From positions 2,242,001 through 2,306,000 of the forward strand of contig JACJYR010000001.1 of assembly GCA_020636005.1 (NCBI GenBank): a DNA stretch of 64,000 bases, read 5' to 3'. Positions 25,466 to 34,121 of the stretch are shown piece after piece. Positions within the stretch are counted from its first letter, which is position 1; each line of letters starts with the position of its first letter. The notes beneath the pieces are model-generated. The model was not told the DNA's origin, ran no database searches, and saw only the letters and a list, made by a program, of their open reading frames with translations. Source of the DNA: Lewinellaceae bacterium. Lineage in GTDB: Bacteria > Bacteroidota > Bacteroidia > Chitinophagales > Saprospiraceae. The translations under genes were made by a program, and so were the position numbers.

Positions 25466-25634
25466 AGTTAAGCTGGCATCGGCAGTTGGCAAATTACATC
25501 TGCAGTTTTACGAGAGTGTTCATTATTCTGTGTCAATTTTGCACAAGTTATTGATTGTGAGGATGTGTTTTTTTCAAAAACACACTTCTCTGAATGGTCT
25601 CAGTTTTACTGCTACATGTTCCCGCCAACTGTCA

Positions 25635-26567
25635 CTATAATTTTACTGCCCCTTCCTGATTGATGGGCGATATATAAAGTGTATGCTCAATTTTGGCATT
25701 TGAATATACTTCCTTCATAGCCTCTCCCACTTCTTCTGCAATAAGACTATTGGCACTCATTGCAAAAATTGATGGCCCGGCACCTGAAATGCTGCATCCC
25801 AATGTACCTGCTTTCATCGCCGCTTCTTTTACTTCGTAAAAAAGCGGTATCAACCTTGCCCGCTGTGGTTCGATGACCACATCCTGCAATGCCCGGCCAA
25901 TCAGCCCAATATCCGAATTGTACATACCGATGATGAAAGCGCCCAGGTTGGCATTTTGCTGTACGAATTTCTTCAAAGGCACCGAATCGCTCAAGATGCT
26001 GCGGGCATCTTTGGTCAACACTTCTACTTTTGGGTAAATCACCGTGGCATAAATACCCTTTGGCACAGGCAGGCGGTGGATGTCAAATGTCTCGTGATCC
26101 CTCACCAACAACAAGCCACCCAAGAGGCATGGTGCCACATTGTCGGCATGGAAGCCACCGGAAGCAAGGTACTCGCCCTGCATGGCGAAGGGCAACAGTT
26201 CCTTTTTCTCTAAAGGCCGCTTCAATAATTCATTAATGGCAAAAACACCTGCCACAGCGCTGGCTGCACTGCTGCCGAGGCCGCTGCCGATGGGCATCTT
26301 CTTGTGTAGCTCCATTTCAATACCCCGCCCGGTTTCGCCCAAATGCTCCAATAGTTTCAAAGCGGCGAACCCTGCGGTGTTCTTTTCCAAATCGTAAGGT
26401 AGCTTGCCGTCTGCACCTGCTATGAGCGTGATGCGCAACCCCGGTTTATCGGAAAAGCGTACAATAACCTCGTCGCCCGGATGCTCCAACGCAAAGCCCA
26501 AGGTGTCGAAGCCCACTGCAGTATTGCCAACGGAGGCGGGGGCGAAAACTTTTATTCCTGCTTGCAT
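25635..26567 (-). CDS. thrB: Homoserine kinase
   Basis: 310 residues. The N-terminus VFAPASVGNTAVGFDTLG, the GHMP ATP loop KKMPIGSGLGSSAASAVAG (about 85-103) and the C-terminal GCSISGAGPSIFA identify a GHMP-family homoserine kinase. It phosphorylates homoserine for threonine synthase. It follows thrA after 78 bp; a very GC-rich hairpin lies in that gap. The enzyme is cytoplasmic and probably feedback-regulated like its homologues. Confidence 0.96.
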   Translation of the reverse strand: MQAGIKVFAPASVGNTAVGFDTLGFALEHPGDEVIVRFSDKPGLRITLIAGADGKLPYDLEKNTAGFAALKLLEHLGETGRGIEMELHKKMPIGSGLGSSAASAVAGVFAINELLKRPLEKKELLPFAMQGEYLASGGFHADNVAPCLLGGLLLVRDHETFDIHRLPVPKGIYATVIYPKVEVLTKDARSILSDSVPLKKFVQQNANLGAFIIGMYNSDIGLIGRALQDVVIEPQRARLIPLFYEVKEAAMKAGTLGCSISGAGPSIFAMSANSLIAEEVGEAMKEVYSNAKIEHTLYISPINQEGAVKL

Positions 26568-26587
26568 ATTATGAATCGGTGGACGGA

Positions 26588-26632
26588 GGGCGGTGGACGG
26601 CGGACTGGAAATCCGTCCGCCGTCCGCCGTCT
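26588..26632. promoter_or_regulatory. GC-rich hairpin between thrA and thrB
   Basis: GGACGGCGGAC at 26595-26605 pairs perfectly with GTCCGCCGTCC at 26615-26625, and the stem extends with wobbles to about 18 bp. It is an isolated GC-rich island between operon genes. It may slow RNA decay or reduce thrB expression relative to thrA. There is no T run, so a full terminator is unlikely. Confidence 0.55.
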
Positions 26633-26645
26633 GCCACCCACCGTA

Positions 26646-29102
26646 CTATGATAAATAATTACCGATTCTAATAATCTCCGCAAACACCCCTGCTGCTGTC
26701 ACCTCGGCACCTGCGCCGGGGCCACGCACCACGAGGGGTCTTTCCTTGTATCTTTCTGTGGTGAAAACAATCATGTTGTCGCTGCCGTCCAGCGAGTAGA
26801 ATGGATGCGAGGCATCTACCGCTTGCAGGCTGATGCTGGCTTTTCCCTGATCCAGGCTGGCTATCATGCGGAGGGCTTTTCCTGCTTTGGCTGCACTTGA
26901 AACGAGCTTGGAAAAATGATCGTCCGCCTTTTCCAATTCCTCAAAAAATGCCTCCACCGTTGGGGCATCCTCTGCCGCTGTGGGCAAAATACTTTCAATT
27001 TTTACGTCTGCCGCTTCCAGGGAGAGGCCGATTTCCCGTGCCAGGATGAGCAGTTTGCGGCGGACATCTGTACCGCCGAGGTCTTCTCTTGGATCAGGCT
27101 CCGTATAGCCCTGTTTTTTCGCTTCTTTCACGACTTCACTGAATTTCATCCCTTCCCGAAAACGATTAAAGATGAAGGACATCGTGCCAGAAAGCACACC
27201 TTCTATCTTGATGATGCGGTCGCCGCTGGTGATGAGGTCTTCCAGCGTGGAAAGGATAGGCAGGCCTGCCCCTACGTTGGTTTCATATAAAAACTGCACA
27301 CCACGGCGGGCGGCGATGTTTTTCAGTCGTTGGTATTGTAGGTAGGAAGAAGATGTAGCTATTTTGTTGGGGGTTGATATCGAGATGCTGCTCTCCAGGA
27401 TGGTTTCATAAAAATGCGCTACTTTTTCATTGGCCGTATTGTCCACGAAAATGGTATTCGAGAGGTTCAGGCCTTTCATCTTTTCGACAAAGCCAGCCAG
27501 GTCCGCAGCCGTCCCCTCTTCTTTCAGCTTTTCCTCCCAGCCTTCGAGGCTGATGCCTTCTTCGCTGAAAAGCATCTTTTTGCTGTTCGCAAGGCCGACC
27601 ACCTTAAGCTCAAGGCTGCGCTTTTCTTTCAGGAATTTGGCCTGCGATTTAATTTGACCAATCAGCGTTGAACCAATCAATCCGACTCCGACCAGAAAAA
27701 GGTGGAGCTCTTTGGTATCAGACAGAAAAAATGCTTCGTGCAGGGAGTTCATCGCCTTCGCCTCGTCGGCACGGGAGACGACCACCGAAATGTTCAGCTC
27801 CGATGAGCCTTGGGCAATGGCCACCACGTTCACACCATTCTTTCCCAGTGCCTGGAACAAGCGGCCAGCGATACCGGGGCGGTAGCGCATATTTTCCCCG
27901 ATGATGGCCACCACGGATAAATTGGTCTCCACTTTAACCGGCTCCACCAGCTTCTTCTGCATTTCATACTCAAACTCCTGTTCAACACAGCGCTTTGCTT
28001 TTGATGCCAACTCAGGTGGCAGGGCAAAGGTGATAGAGTGTTCGGAAGAGCCCTGCGTGATCAGAATGACACTAATTTTCCCGTTGGCCAAGCTGCCGAA
28101 CAGGCGGCCTGCAATGCCCGGAACTCCGAACATACCGCCGCCTTGCAGTGTGAGCAAGGATACATTGTTGATGGAAGAAATACCGGTGACCGCCCGCCCG
28201 GACGGGTCGATTTTGTCGGAAATATAAGTGCCCTCAAAACCGGGATTGAAGGTATTCTTGATGTACAGCGGGATATTCTTTTGCAGGGCGGGCTGCAGTG
28301 TTGGCGGGTAGATCACTTTGGCGCCAAAATGCGACATCTCCATAGCTTCGGCATAGGTCATTTTGGGGACGGTGAATGCTTTTTTCACCTTTCGGGGATC
28401 GGCGGTCAGCACACCGTTGACATCCGTCCAGATTTCAATGACCGAAGCATTGAGCGCAGCGGCAAGGATGGCTGCCGTATAGTCCGAGCCGCCCCGGCCC
28501 AGGGTGGTAGTCAACCCGCCTTTTGAAGTCCCAATAAATCCAGTAACTACCTGTATTTCAGGATGTTGTGCATAATGCTCTTTTATGAGTTTGTTGGTGG
28601 ATGTGAAATCAACCTTGGCATTGCCAAAATCCTTGTTCGTTTTGACAATCCTCCTCGCATCCAAAAAAGCAGCGGGCATACCTTCCTGTTGAAGGGCATG
28701 GGCAATAATGGAAGCCGAGCTTCTTTCCCCAAAACTTAGTACATAATCCATTGTGCGTGAGGTGGCCTCCCTCACCAGGATAATACCTTTCAGCAGGTTG
28801 CCGAGTGCGTCGTGGCTTTCCGCCATTTCAGCCTCGGCCTGTTGGCGGAGGCTGCTGGTCAACAGTTCAGCGATGGCAGCTCCGTGGCGGTTCCTGAATT
28901 GTTGGTACAACTCAAGATAGGCTTCATCACCCTGTGCTGCCAACCTACTCATTTCCAGCAGGTTATCAGTCACCCCGCTAAAAGCAGAGAACACGACCGT
29001 GAAGCGTTCGCCTTTACTGTAATATCCTTTCAGGATTTCTATCAGGCCTTTGATGCGCTCCGGTGTTCCAACGGAGCTTCCGCCGAATTTGAGGACTCTC
29101 AT
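26646..29102 (-). CDS. thrA: Bifunctional aspartate kinase/homoserine dehydrogenase I
   Basis: 818 residues, typical length for the ThrA/MetL fusion. The kinase domain starts VLKFGGSSVGTPERI and contains TLGRGGSDYTAA. Two ACT regulatory domains follow at about 310-460 (VPGIAGRLFGSL, RPGIAGRLFQALG). The dehydrogenase half has GVGLIGSTLIGQI (NAD(P) loop), NVGAGLPILSTLEDLITSGD and GYTEPDPREDLGGTDVRRKLLILAREIG. It carries out the first and third steps from aspartate to homoserine and is probably inhibited by threonine. First gene of the thrABC operon; no threonine-rich leader peptide is seen upstream. Confidence 0.97.
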   Translation of the reverse strand: MRVLKFGGSSVGTPERIKGLIEILKGYYSKGERFTVVFSAFSGVTDNLLEMSRLAAQGDEAYLELYQQFRNRHGAAIAELLTSSLRQQAEAEMAESHDALGNLLKGIILVREATSRTMDYVLSFGERSSASIIAHALQQEGMPAAFLDARRIVKTNKDFGNAKVDFTSTNKLIKEHYAQHPEIQVVTGFIGTSKGGLTTTLGRGGSDYTAAILAAALNASVIEIWTDVNGVLTADPRKVKKAFTVPKMTYAEAMEMSHFGAKVIYPPTLQPALQKNIPLYIKNTFNPGFEGTYISDKIDPSGRAVTGISSINNVSLLTLQGGGMFGVPGIAGRLFGSLANGKISVILITQGSSEHSITFALPPELASKAKRCVEQEFEYEMQKKLVEPVKVETNLSVVAIIGENMRYRPGIAGRLFQALGKNGVNVVAIAQGSSELNISVVVSRADEAKAMNSLHEAFFLSDTKELHLFLVGVGLIGSTLIGQIKSQAKFLKEKRSLELKVVGLANSKKMLFSEEGISLEGWEEKLKEEGTAADLAGFVEKMKGLNLSNTIFVDNTANEKVAHFYETILESSISISTPNKIATSSSYLQYQRLKNIAARRGVQFLYETNVGAGLPILSTLEDLITSGDRIIKIEGVLSGTMSFIFNRFREGMKFSEVVKEAKKQGYTEPDPREDLGGTDVRRKLLILAREIGLSLEAADVKIESILPTAAEDAPTVEAFFEELEKADDHFSKLVSSAAKAGKALRMIASLDQGKASISLQAVDASHPFYSLDGSDNMIVFTTERYKERPLVVRGPGAGAEVTAAGVFAEIIRIGNYLS

Positions 29103-29398
29103 GGGGGTACTGGTTTGGGAAAAAACTGGTGAATTGGTAGCTTACTGAATTGGTAAAATAGTTTAGGCAACGTTTCCACCAATTTCCAGGCACCTACGAA
29201 AAATAAGTGCCAAAAGTAGGAATTTGGTGCAGGAAGTGATGAAAGTCAGATTATTTGGAAAGGAAATGTGAAAATGGGCAGCATGGATGGAAAATAGAAA
29301 ACGGCCGGGTACCTGGTGTGCCCAACCGTTTTTACAACTTGTATCTTAGGTATTGAATTATGCTTCAACTGCCCGCCTTGAAAAACAACAACTTATCG

Positions 29399-29860
29399 TT
29401 ATCGCTGCAATACGACCTGCCCACTATGAATGGTCTCCCCCTCCAGGCTGATTGCCACAATATATAGCCCGGCGTATAGTGTGCGGGTGTCCAGGTAGCA
29501 TCTCGTGCTGCCCGGCAGCAGGTCCGCTTGTCGCAGCTTCCTGCCATTTGTTTGGCACTTATGAGGGTAAGTTCGAATTGGGACAATGCTTTTGGCAAAT
29601 GCTCGCCTATAATTAAACTATCATTATAGGCTTCAAAAAATAAGGACGGATATGGATATTTTTCCTGTAATTTTTTGACCACATTCTCCATCCTTTCATC
29701 CATCTCTACATGGCTCGAAATGGGTGCCAGTGCCTGCATATCCAGGTGGTTCACCGCCCCGTCCCACATGAGGCTGCTGGCCCAGGTGAGGTTCATCCAG
29801 GTAGTTCAGGCAGAGGTTGAAGACCAGGTCTTTGTGCCGGTGACAGATCTCCTCAAAATT
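29399..29860 (-). pseudogene. Decayed gene region: T9SS-tail remnant and ECF-sigma-like fragment
   Basis: On the minus strand, EKYPYPSLFFEAYNDSLII followed by LPKALSQFELTLISA looks like the first strands of a type A T9SS sorting domain. After a frameshift near 29540 the domain continues in another frame as NGRKLRQADLL, TLYAGLYIVAISLEGE and VVLQR, with a stop at 29399-29401. Upstream, a third frame (29785-29860) reads FEEICHRHKDLVFNLCLNYL, much like region 2 of a sigma-70 ECF factor, then breaks off. The region therefore looks like debris of at least two genes. The 29103-29398 part between this and thrA contains nothing I recognise. Confidence 0.55.
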
Positions 29861-30206
29861 GGTTTTGGTTTGCAGGAATTTCTTATTGCAGGAATTTCCT
29901 CGGCTTCATTAACAGCATAAACCCTCATGGAAGAGGGTGCTAAATACAAGGCTGAGGTTGCATAAATTGAAAAACGCAATGGCCTGTGTTTCCCTGAAAG
30001 ATTGCAAATACTTACACACTTCAACCAAATTCTTTTTGTTTTAAAAATTACCAGACCCTTTTCCCCATTTTCCCTACCTTCCCACCCTTAATCTTTTTGT
30101 AATGGGTGGGATGTGGGCAGTGAGGATGCCGCCATCTGTCGAACTCATCCTACGGAGCACAATCCCACCTATCGTACCTCACCTCTCTTTAGTAGCCAAT
30201 GAATAA

Positions 30207-30344
30207 TAATGCGGATAGCGGGTTAAATTAATTCCCACATTTTCAGTTGTTTGAAAAACGAGATCCTCGTGATTTTGAAAATCAACATGATCCAACTTCC
30301 TGAAAATCAACGAACGTAAAAAAATGAACCCGCTATTCGCATTA
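30207..30344. repeat. MITE-like element with 18-bp terminal inverted repeats
   Basis: The left end TAATGCGGATAGCGGGTT (30207-30224) and the complement of 30327-30344 match at 17 of 18 positions. The 138-bp interval encodes nothing and has internal self-complementary stretches (ACGAGATCCTCGT; GATTTTGAAAATC). This is the layout of a miniature inverted-repeat element. Only one copy is seen in the window. The preceding gene-free part, 29861-30206, holds no feature that I can support. Confidence 0.55.
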
Positions 30345-30442
30345 AAAACTTAACAATTTTACTTTTAGAAACATCCGGGAGGAAAGGGTTTTTAAAAATA
30401 AACCCGATTTCACACCGGGATTATTTTTCCTTCTATCCTTAA
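30340..30442 (-). repeat. Dispersed two-hairpin repeat, copy C (degenerate, inverted)
   Basis: The right part TTTTTCCTTCTATCCTTAA and the hairpin AACCCGATTTCACACCGGGATT are well preserved. The left part (ACTTAACAATTTTACTTTTAGA) is recognisable but diverged, and the GGGTTTTT hairpin has lost its partner. It abuts the MITE-like element and ends 10 bp before the ATG at 30453. Confidence 0.7.
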
Positions 30443-30452
30443 TGCACCGACT

Positions 30453-33400
30453 ATGAACAAAATACACATTTGCCTAATGGCCTTTGCCATCCTTTTTACT
30501 ACCAACGTTTTTTCCCAAAAAAAGAAGGCCAAAGAAGAAGACAAGCAGGAAGCACCCAAGCACTTCCTCGACACCCTTAACCTGGGCCTTACCTGGCGCA
30601 GCGTCGGGCCGGCAGTCACCTCCGGGCGCATCAGTGACTTTGCCGTCCACCCCAGCAACCGGAGTGTTTACTATGTGGCTTCTTCTTCTGGCGGTGTTTG
30701 GAAAACCGTTAACAGCGGCACCACCTACGAACCCATCTTCGATGGCCAGGGCTCCTACTCCATCGGCTGCATCACCCTCGACCCGAACAACCCCAGCACC
30801 GTATGGGTGGGCACGGGCGAGAACAACAACCAGCGCTCGGTAGCCTACGGCGATGGGGTTTATAAATCGAACGACGGTGGGAAAAGCTGGGAAAATACCG
30901 GCCTCAAAAACTCCGAACATATCGGCAAAATCATCGTGGACCCCCGCAATTCCAGCGTAGTATATGTGGCAGCCATCGGCCCATTGTGGAGCGAGGGCGG
31001 CGACCGGGGCGTGTATAAAACCACCGACGGCGGCAAGACCTGGGAACAGGTGATGAAAAACGATAAAGGAGAACCTATGCTCGATGCCCATACAGGTGTC
31101 ACAGATCTGGTGATGGATCCCCGCAATCCGGATGTCCTTTATGCGGCGGCTTTCCAGCGGCGGCGGCATGTTTTTACCTATGTCGGCGGCGGACCGGGCA
31201 GCACCATTTATAAAAGTACCGATGGGGGCAAGACATGGGCAAAAGCTGCCAACGGCTTGCCCAGCGGCGACATCGGCAGAATTGGCCTGGCCATTTCGCC
31301 TGCCGACCCGGAAATTATTTATGCCATCGTGGAAGCGGCCAAGGGCGGCGGTTTTTTCAAAAGTACCGACCGGGCCGCCAGTTGGGAAAAACAAAGCGGC
31401 TACACTACCAGCGGCAATTATTATTGTGAAATCGTCCCTCACCCGACCGAGCCGAACACCGTTGTTTCCTTGAACACGTTCAACGATATCACCCAAGACG
31501 GTGGAAAGACCTGGAACCAACTTGGCGAAGAATATAAGCACGTTGACAACCACGTGCTCTGGATCGACCCAGCCCAGCCCAGTTATATGCTGGCAGGCTG
31601 CGATGGCGGTATTTATGAAACTTTCGATGCTGCAAAAACCTGGAATTTTAAGGGCAACCTGCCCGTCACGCAATTTTACAAAGTGGAGGTGGACAACGCC
31701 CTGCCGTTTTACAATATCTACGGTGGCACACAGGATAACATGTCGCTCGGCGGGCCAAGCCGCAGCCGAAATGCGCAGGGCATCACCAACAGCGACTGGT
31801 TCGTCACGCAGTTGGGCGATGGTTTTGAAACGCAGATCGATCCCGACAATCCGAACATCGTCTATGCCCAGTCCCAATACGGCGGCCTGACACGCTACGA
31901 CAAGGCCACCGGTGAAATGACGGGTATCCAACCACAGCCACGCGAAGGGGAAGAGGCTTACCGGTGGAACTGGGACGCCCCCCTGGCAACCTCCACCCAT
32001 CAACCCGGACGTATATATTTCGCCGCCAATAAACTCTTCCGCAGCGACGATCGGGGCGATACCTGGATGGTACTCGGCGGCGACCTCACCCGCCAGATCG
32101 ACCGCAACACCCTGCCCGTAATGGGCCGCATCCAGAGCATTGATGCGGTGGCGAAAAATGGCAGTACCAGCGAATTTGGCAACATCGTCGCCTTCTCGGA
32201 AAGTCCGCTGGATGAAAACCTGCTTTATGTCGGCACCGACGACGGCCTGGTGCAGGTCACCGGGGATGGCGGCAAGACCTGGACGAAAATTTCCAGCTTC
32301 CCCGGCGTACCTGAGATGACTTATGTAAACATGCTGCTTGCCAGCCAGCACGACCAGAACGTGGTGTATGCCTGTTTCAACAACCACAAACGGGGCGACT
32401 TCAAGCCCTATGTTTTCAAAAGCAGCGACAAGGGGCGCACCTGGGCGAATATTTCCAACAACCTCCCCGAACGTGGTTCGAGCTACTCCGTCGCCGAGGA
32501 TCATGTCGAGCCGAATTTGTTGTTTGTTGGCACAGAGTTCAGTTGCTTCTTCACCCGTGATGGCGGTAGTTTTTGGAAAAAACTGGGGAACGGCCTGCCC
32601 ACCATTGCCGTGCGGGACATCGCCATCCAAAAGCGGGAGAACGACCTGGTGATTGCCACCTTTGGTCGAGGTTTCTATGTGCTGGACGACTACTCGCCCC
32701 TCCGGTTCCTGAACGAGCGGGAGTTGAACGACGAAGCCAAAATCCTACCCATTAAAGATGGCTTGGTATTCATAGAAGCCACGCCGATTGGCTATTCGAC
32801 GGGCAAGGGTTTCCAGGGGGCATCCTATTACACCGCCCCCAACCCGCCAATGGGCACCACCTTCACTTATTTTATAAAAGATGGGTACAAGACGCTGAAA
32901 GACCGCCGCCAGGAATGGGAGCAAAAGCAAATCAAGGACGGCAAGGACATCCGCTACCCGACCTACGAGGAATTGGAAGCGGAGCAAAAGGAGGAAGACC
33001 CCTACTTGCTTTTTATCATCCGGAACAGCAGTGGCGACATTGTGCAGCAAATAAAAACGGGCATCAAAAAAGGTATAAACCGCATGGTGTGGGACGGCCG
33101 CTACCCTTCCAAGTCGCCAGTTAGATTGAGTGAACCGGAACGCCTTCCCTGGCAATCGCCGGAGGGCGGCGGTTTTGCAATGCCAGGCGAGTACACGGTC
33201 AGTTTGGCAAATAGCATCAATGGCAAAGTGACCAACCTCGTTGATCCGCAAAGTTTTACCTTAAAAACTTTAGGAGGATCGACCTTGCCCGCCAAAGACA
33301 AAGTCGCCCTGGACAATTATATAAAGAAGGCTGCCGAACTGGAAAGAGCCTACCAGGGCGCTACTTCCCTGCTCCGGGAATTGGACAACACCGTGAAACT

Positions 33401-33773
33401 AATGCGAAAGGCCACCTATGCCGTGGCCAGTCCGGCCCCCGATTTACTGGCCGATGTGAAAGCATTGGAGGAGAACATTTACCAAATCAAGAAATCCTTC
33501 TTCGGGGATGGCGTCGCTTCGATAATTGATAAGCCGCAACCGCCTTCCATTAGCAGCCGGGTAGGGGCCATGGGGTACGAAATCTGGTCGTCTTCCTCAG
33601 CGCCGACATCCACGCAAAAAGAACAGCAGAAGATAGCAGGAGAACTTTTTCAAATAGAACTGGCAAAGCTCAAGCGGCTGGAAGAGGTGGATCTAAAAAA
33701 TGTGGAGCGGAAACTGGAAGAGGCAAAGGCACCATACACGCCCGGACGGGTGCCGGCCTGGAAGAAGGACTAG
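30453..33773 (+). CDS. Sortilin/VPS10-like Asp-box exoprotein (annotated in relatives as glycosyl hydrolase)
   Basis: 1106 residues with a signal peptide (about 1-21, ending VFSQ). At least six Asp-box motifs of the type SxDGGKTW (KSNDGGKSW, KTTDGGKTW, KSTDGGKTW, TQDGGKTW, TGDGGKTW, KSSDKGRTW) lie in the first 720 residues, giving a beta-propeller like VPS10/sortilin or sialidases. The C-terminal 350 residues contain an Ig-like segment (IKKGINRMVWDGRY) and a helical coiled-coil-like end. No catalytic residues for glycosidase action can be assigned. Bacteroidota carry many such proteins, probably surface exposed. The frame and length are intact. It is preceded by a degenerate repeat. Confidence 0.9.
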   Translation: MNKIHICLMAFAILFTTNVFSQKKKAKEEDKQEAPKHFLDTLNLGLTWRSVGPAVTSGRISDFAVHPSNRSVYYVASSSGGVWKTVNSGTTYEPIFDGQGSYSIGCITLDPNNPSTVWVGTGENNNQRSVAYGDGVYKSNDGGKSWENTGLKNSEHIGKIIVDPRNSSVVYVAAIGPLWSEGGDRGVYKTTDGGKTWEQVMKNDKGEPMLDAHTGVTDLVMDPRNPDVLYAAAFQRRRHVFTYVGGGPGSTIYKSTDGGKTWAKAANGLPSGDIGRIGLAISPADPEIIYAIVEAAKGGGFFKSTDRAASWEKQSGYTTSGNYYCEIVPHPTEPNTVVSLNTFNDITQDGGKTWNQLGEEYKHVDNHVLWIDPAQPSYMLAGCDGGIYETFDAAKTWNFKGNLPVTQFYKVEVDNALPFYNIYGGTQDNMSLGGPSRSRNAQGITNSDWFVTQLGDGFETQIDPDNPNIVYAQSQYGGLTRYDKATGEMTGIQPQPREGEEAYRWNWDAPLATSTHQPGRIYFAANKLFRSDDRGDTWMVLGGDLTRQIDRNTLPVMGRIQSIDAVAKNGSTSEFGNIVAFSESPLDENLLYVGTDDGLVQVTGDGGKTWTKISSFPGVPEMTYVNMLLASQHDQNVVYACFNNHKRGDFKPYVFKSSDKGRTWANISNNLPERGSSYSVAEDHVEPNLLFVGTEFSCFFTRDGGSFWKKLGNGLPTIAVRDIAIQKRENDLVIATFGRGFYVLDDYSPLRFLNERELNDEAKILPIKDGLVFIEATPIGYSTGKGFQGASYYTAPNPPMGTTFTYFIKDGYKTLKDRRQEWEQKQIKDGKDIRYPTYEELEAEQKEEDPYLLFIIRNSSGDIVQQIKTGIKKGINRMVWDGRYPSKSPVRLSEPERLPWQSPEGGGFAMPGEYTVSLANSINGKVTNLVDPQSFTLKTLGGSTLPAKDKVALDNYIKKAAELERAYQGATSLLRELDNTVKLMRKATYAVASPAPDLLADVKALEENIYQIKKSFFGDGVASIIDKPQPPSISSRVGAMGYEIWSSSSAPTSTQKEQQKIAGELFQIELAKLKRLEEVDLKNVERKLEEAKAPYTPGRVPAWKKD

Positions 33774-33796
33774 CAATAGCTTGTATTTAGGCGCTG

Positions 33797-33844
33797 AGGG
33801 ATCGGGGGAAAATATAACGGCCGTTATATTTTCCCCCGATCCCT
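33797..33844. repeat. 48-bp perfect palindrome
   Basis: Half-site AGGGATCGGGGGAAAATATA continues to AACGG and is followed directly by its exact complement. There is no spacer and no mismatch. It lies 23 bp after the stop of the sortilin-like gene. As RNA it would form a very stable hairpin, so it may be a terminator. GGATCG, GGAAAA and TATAA resemble the ends of the dispersed repeat. The rest of 33774-34121 has no other feature. Confidence 0.85.
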
Positions 33845-34121
33845 AAAGGGTTCTCTTTATACGGAGGCGGAACAACCCTCTTCGCCCCTATCGAAATTTT
33901 TGATGCCGCTATTTGAACCTTTTCGGTTTCCCCAAACATCCATTAAGGATTTTCAATCAACCACAGTGGCCGGTTGCAAATACCGCCTTTTCCCCCTTTG
34001 GAAGTGACATTCTGAACGTTTAAATCTGGACATATCGGCCCTGTGTTTGCTTCCTCCCCATTTTTTCCTCAAATTAGGCGCTTCCAAAATGCCATCAGCC
34101 ATTTATCAAAAGTAATCCTCT

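Noticed and set aside
30474..32630. A 718-codon open frame antisense to the sortilin-like gene
   Set aside because: It mirrors the strongly biased codon use of the real gene, has no start context, no signal or domain, and the sense strand has clear Asp-box repeats.
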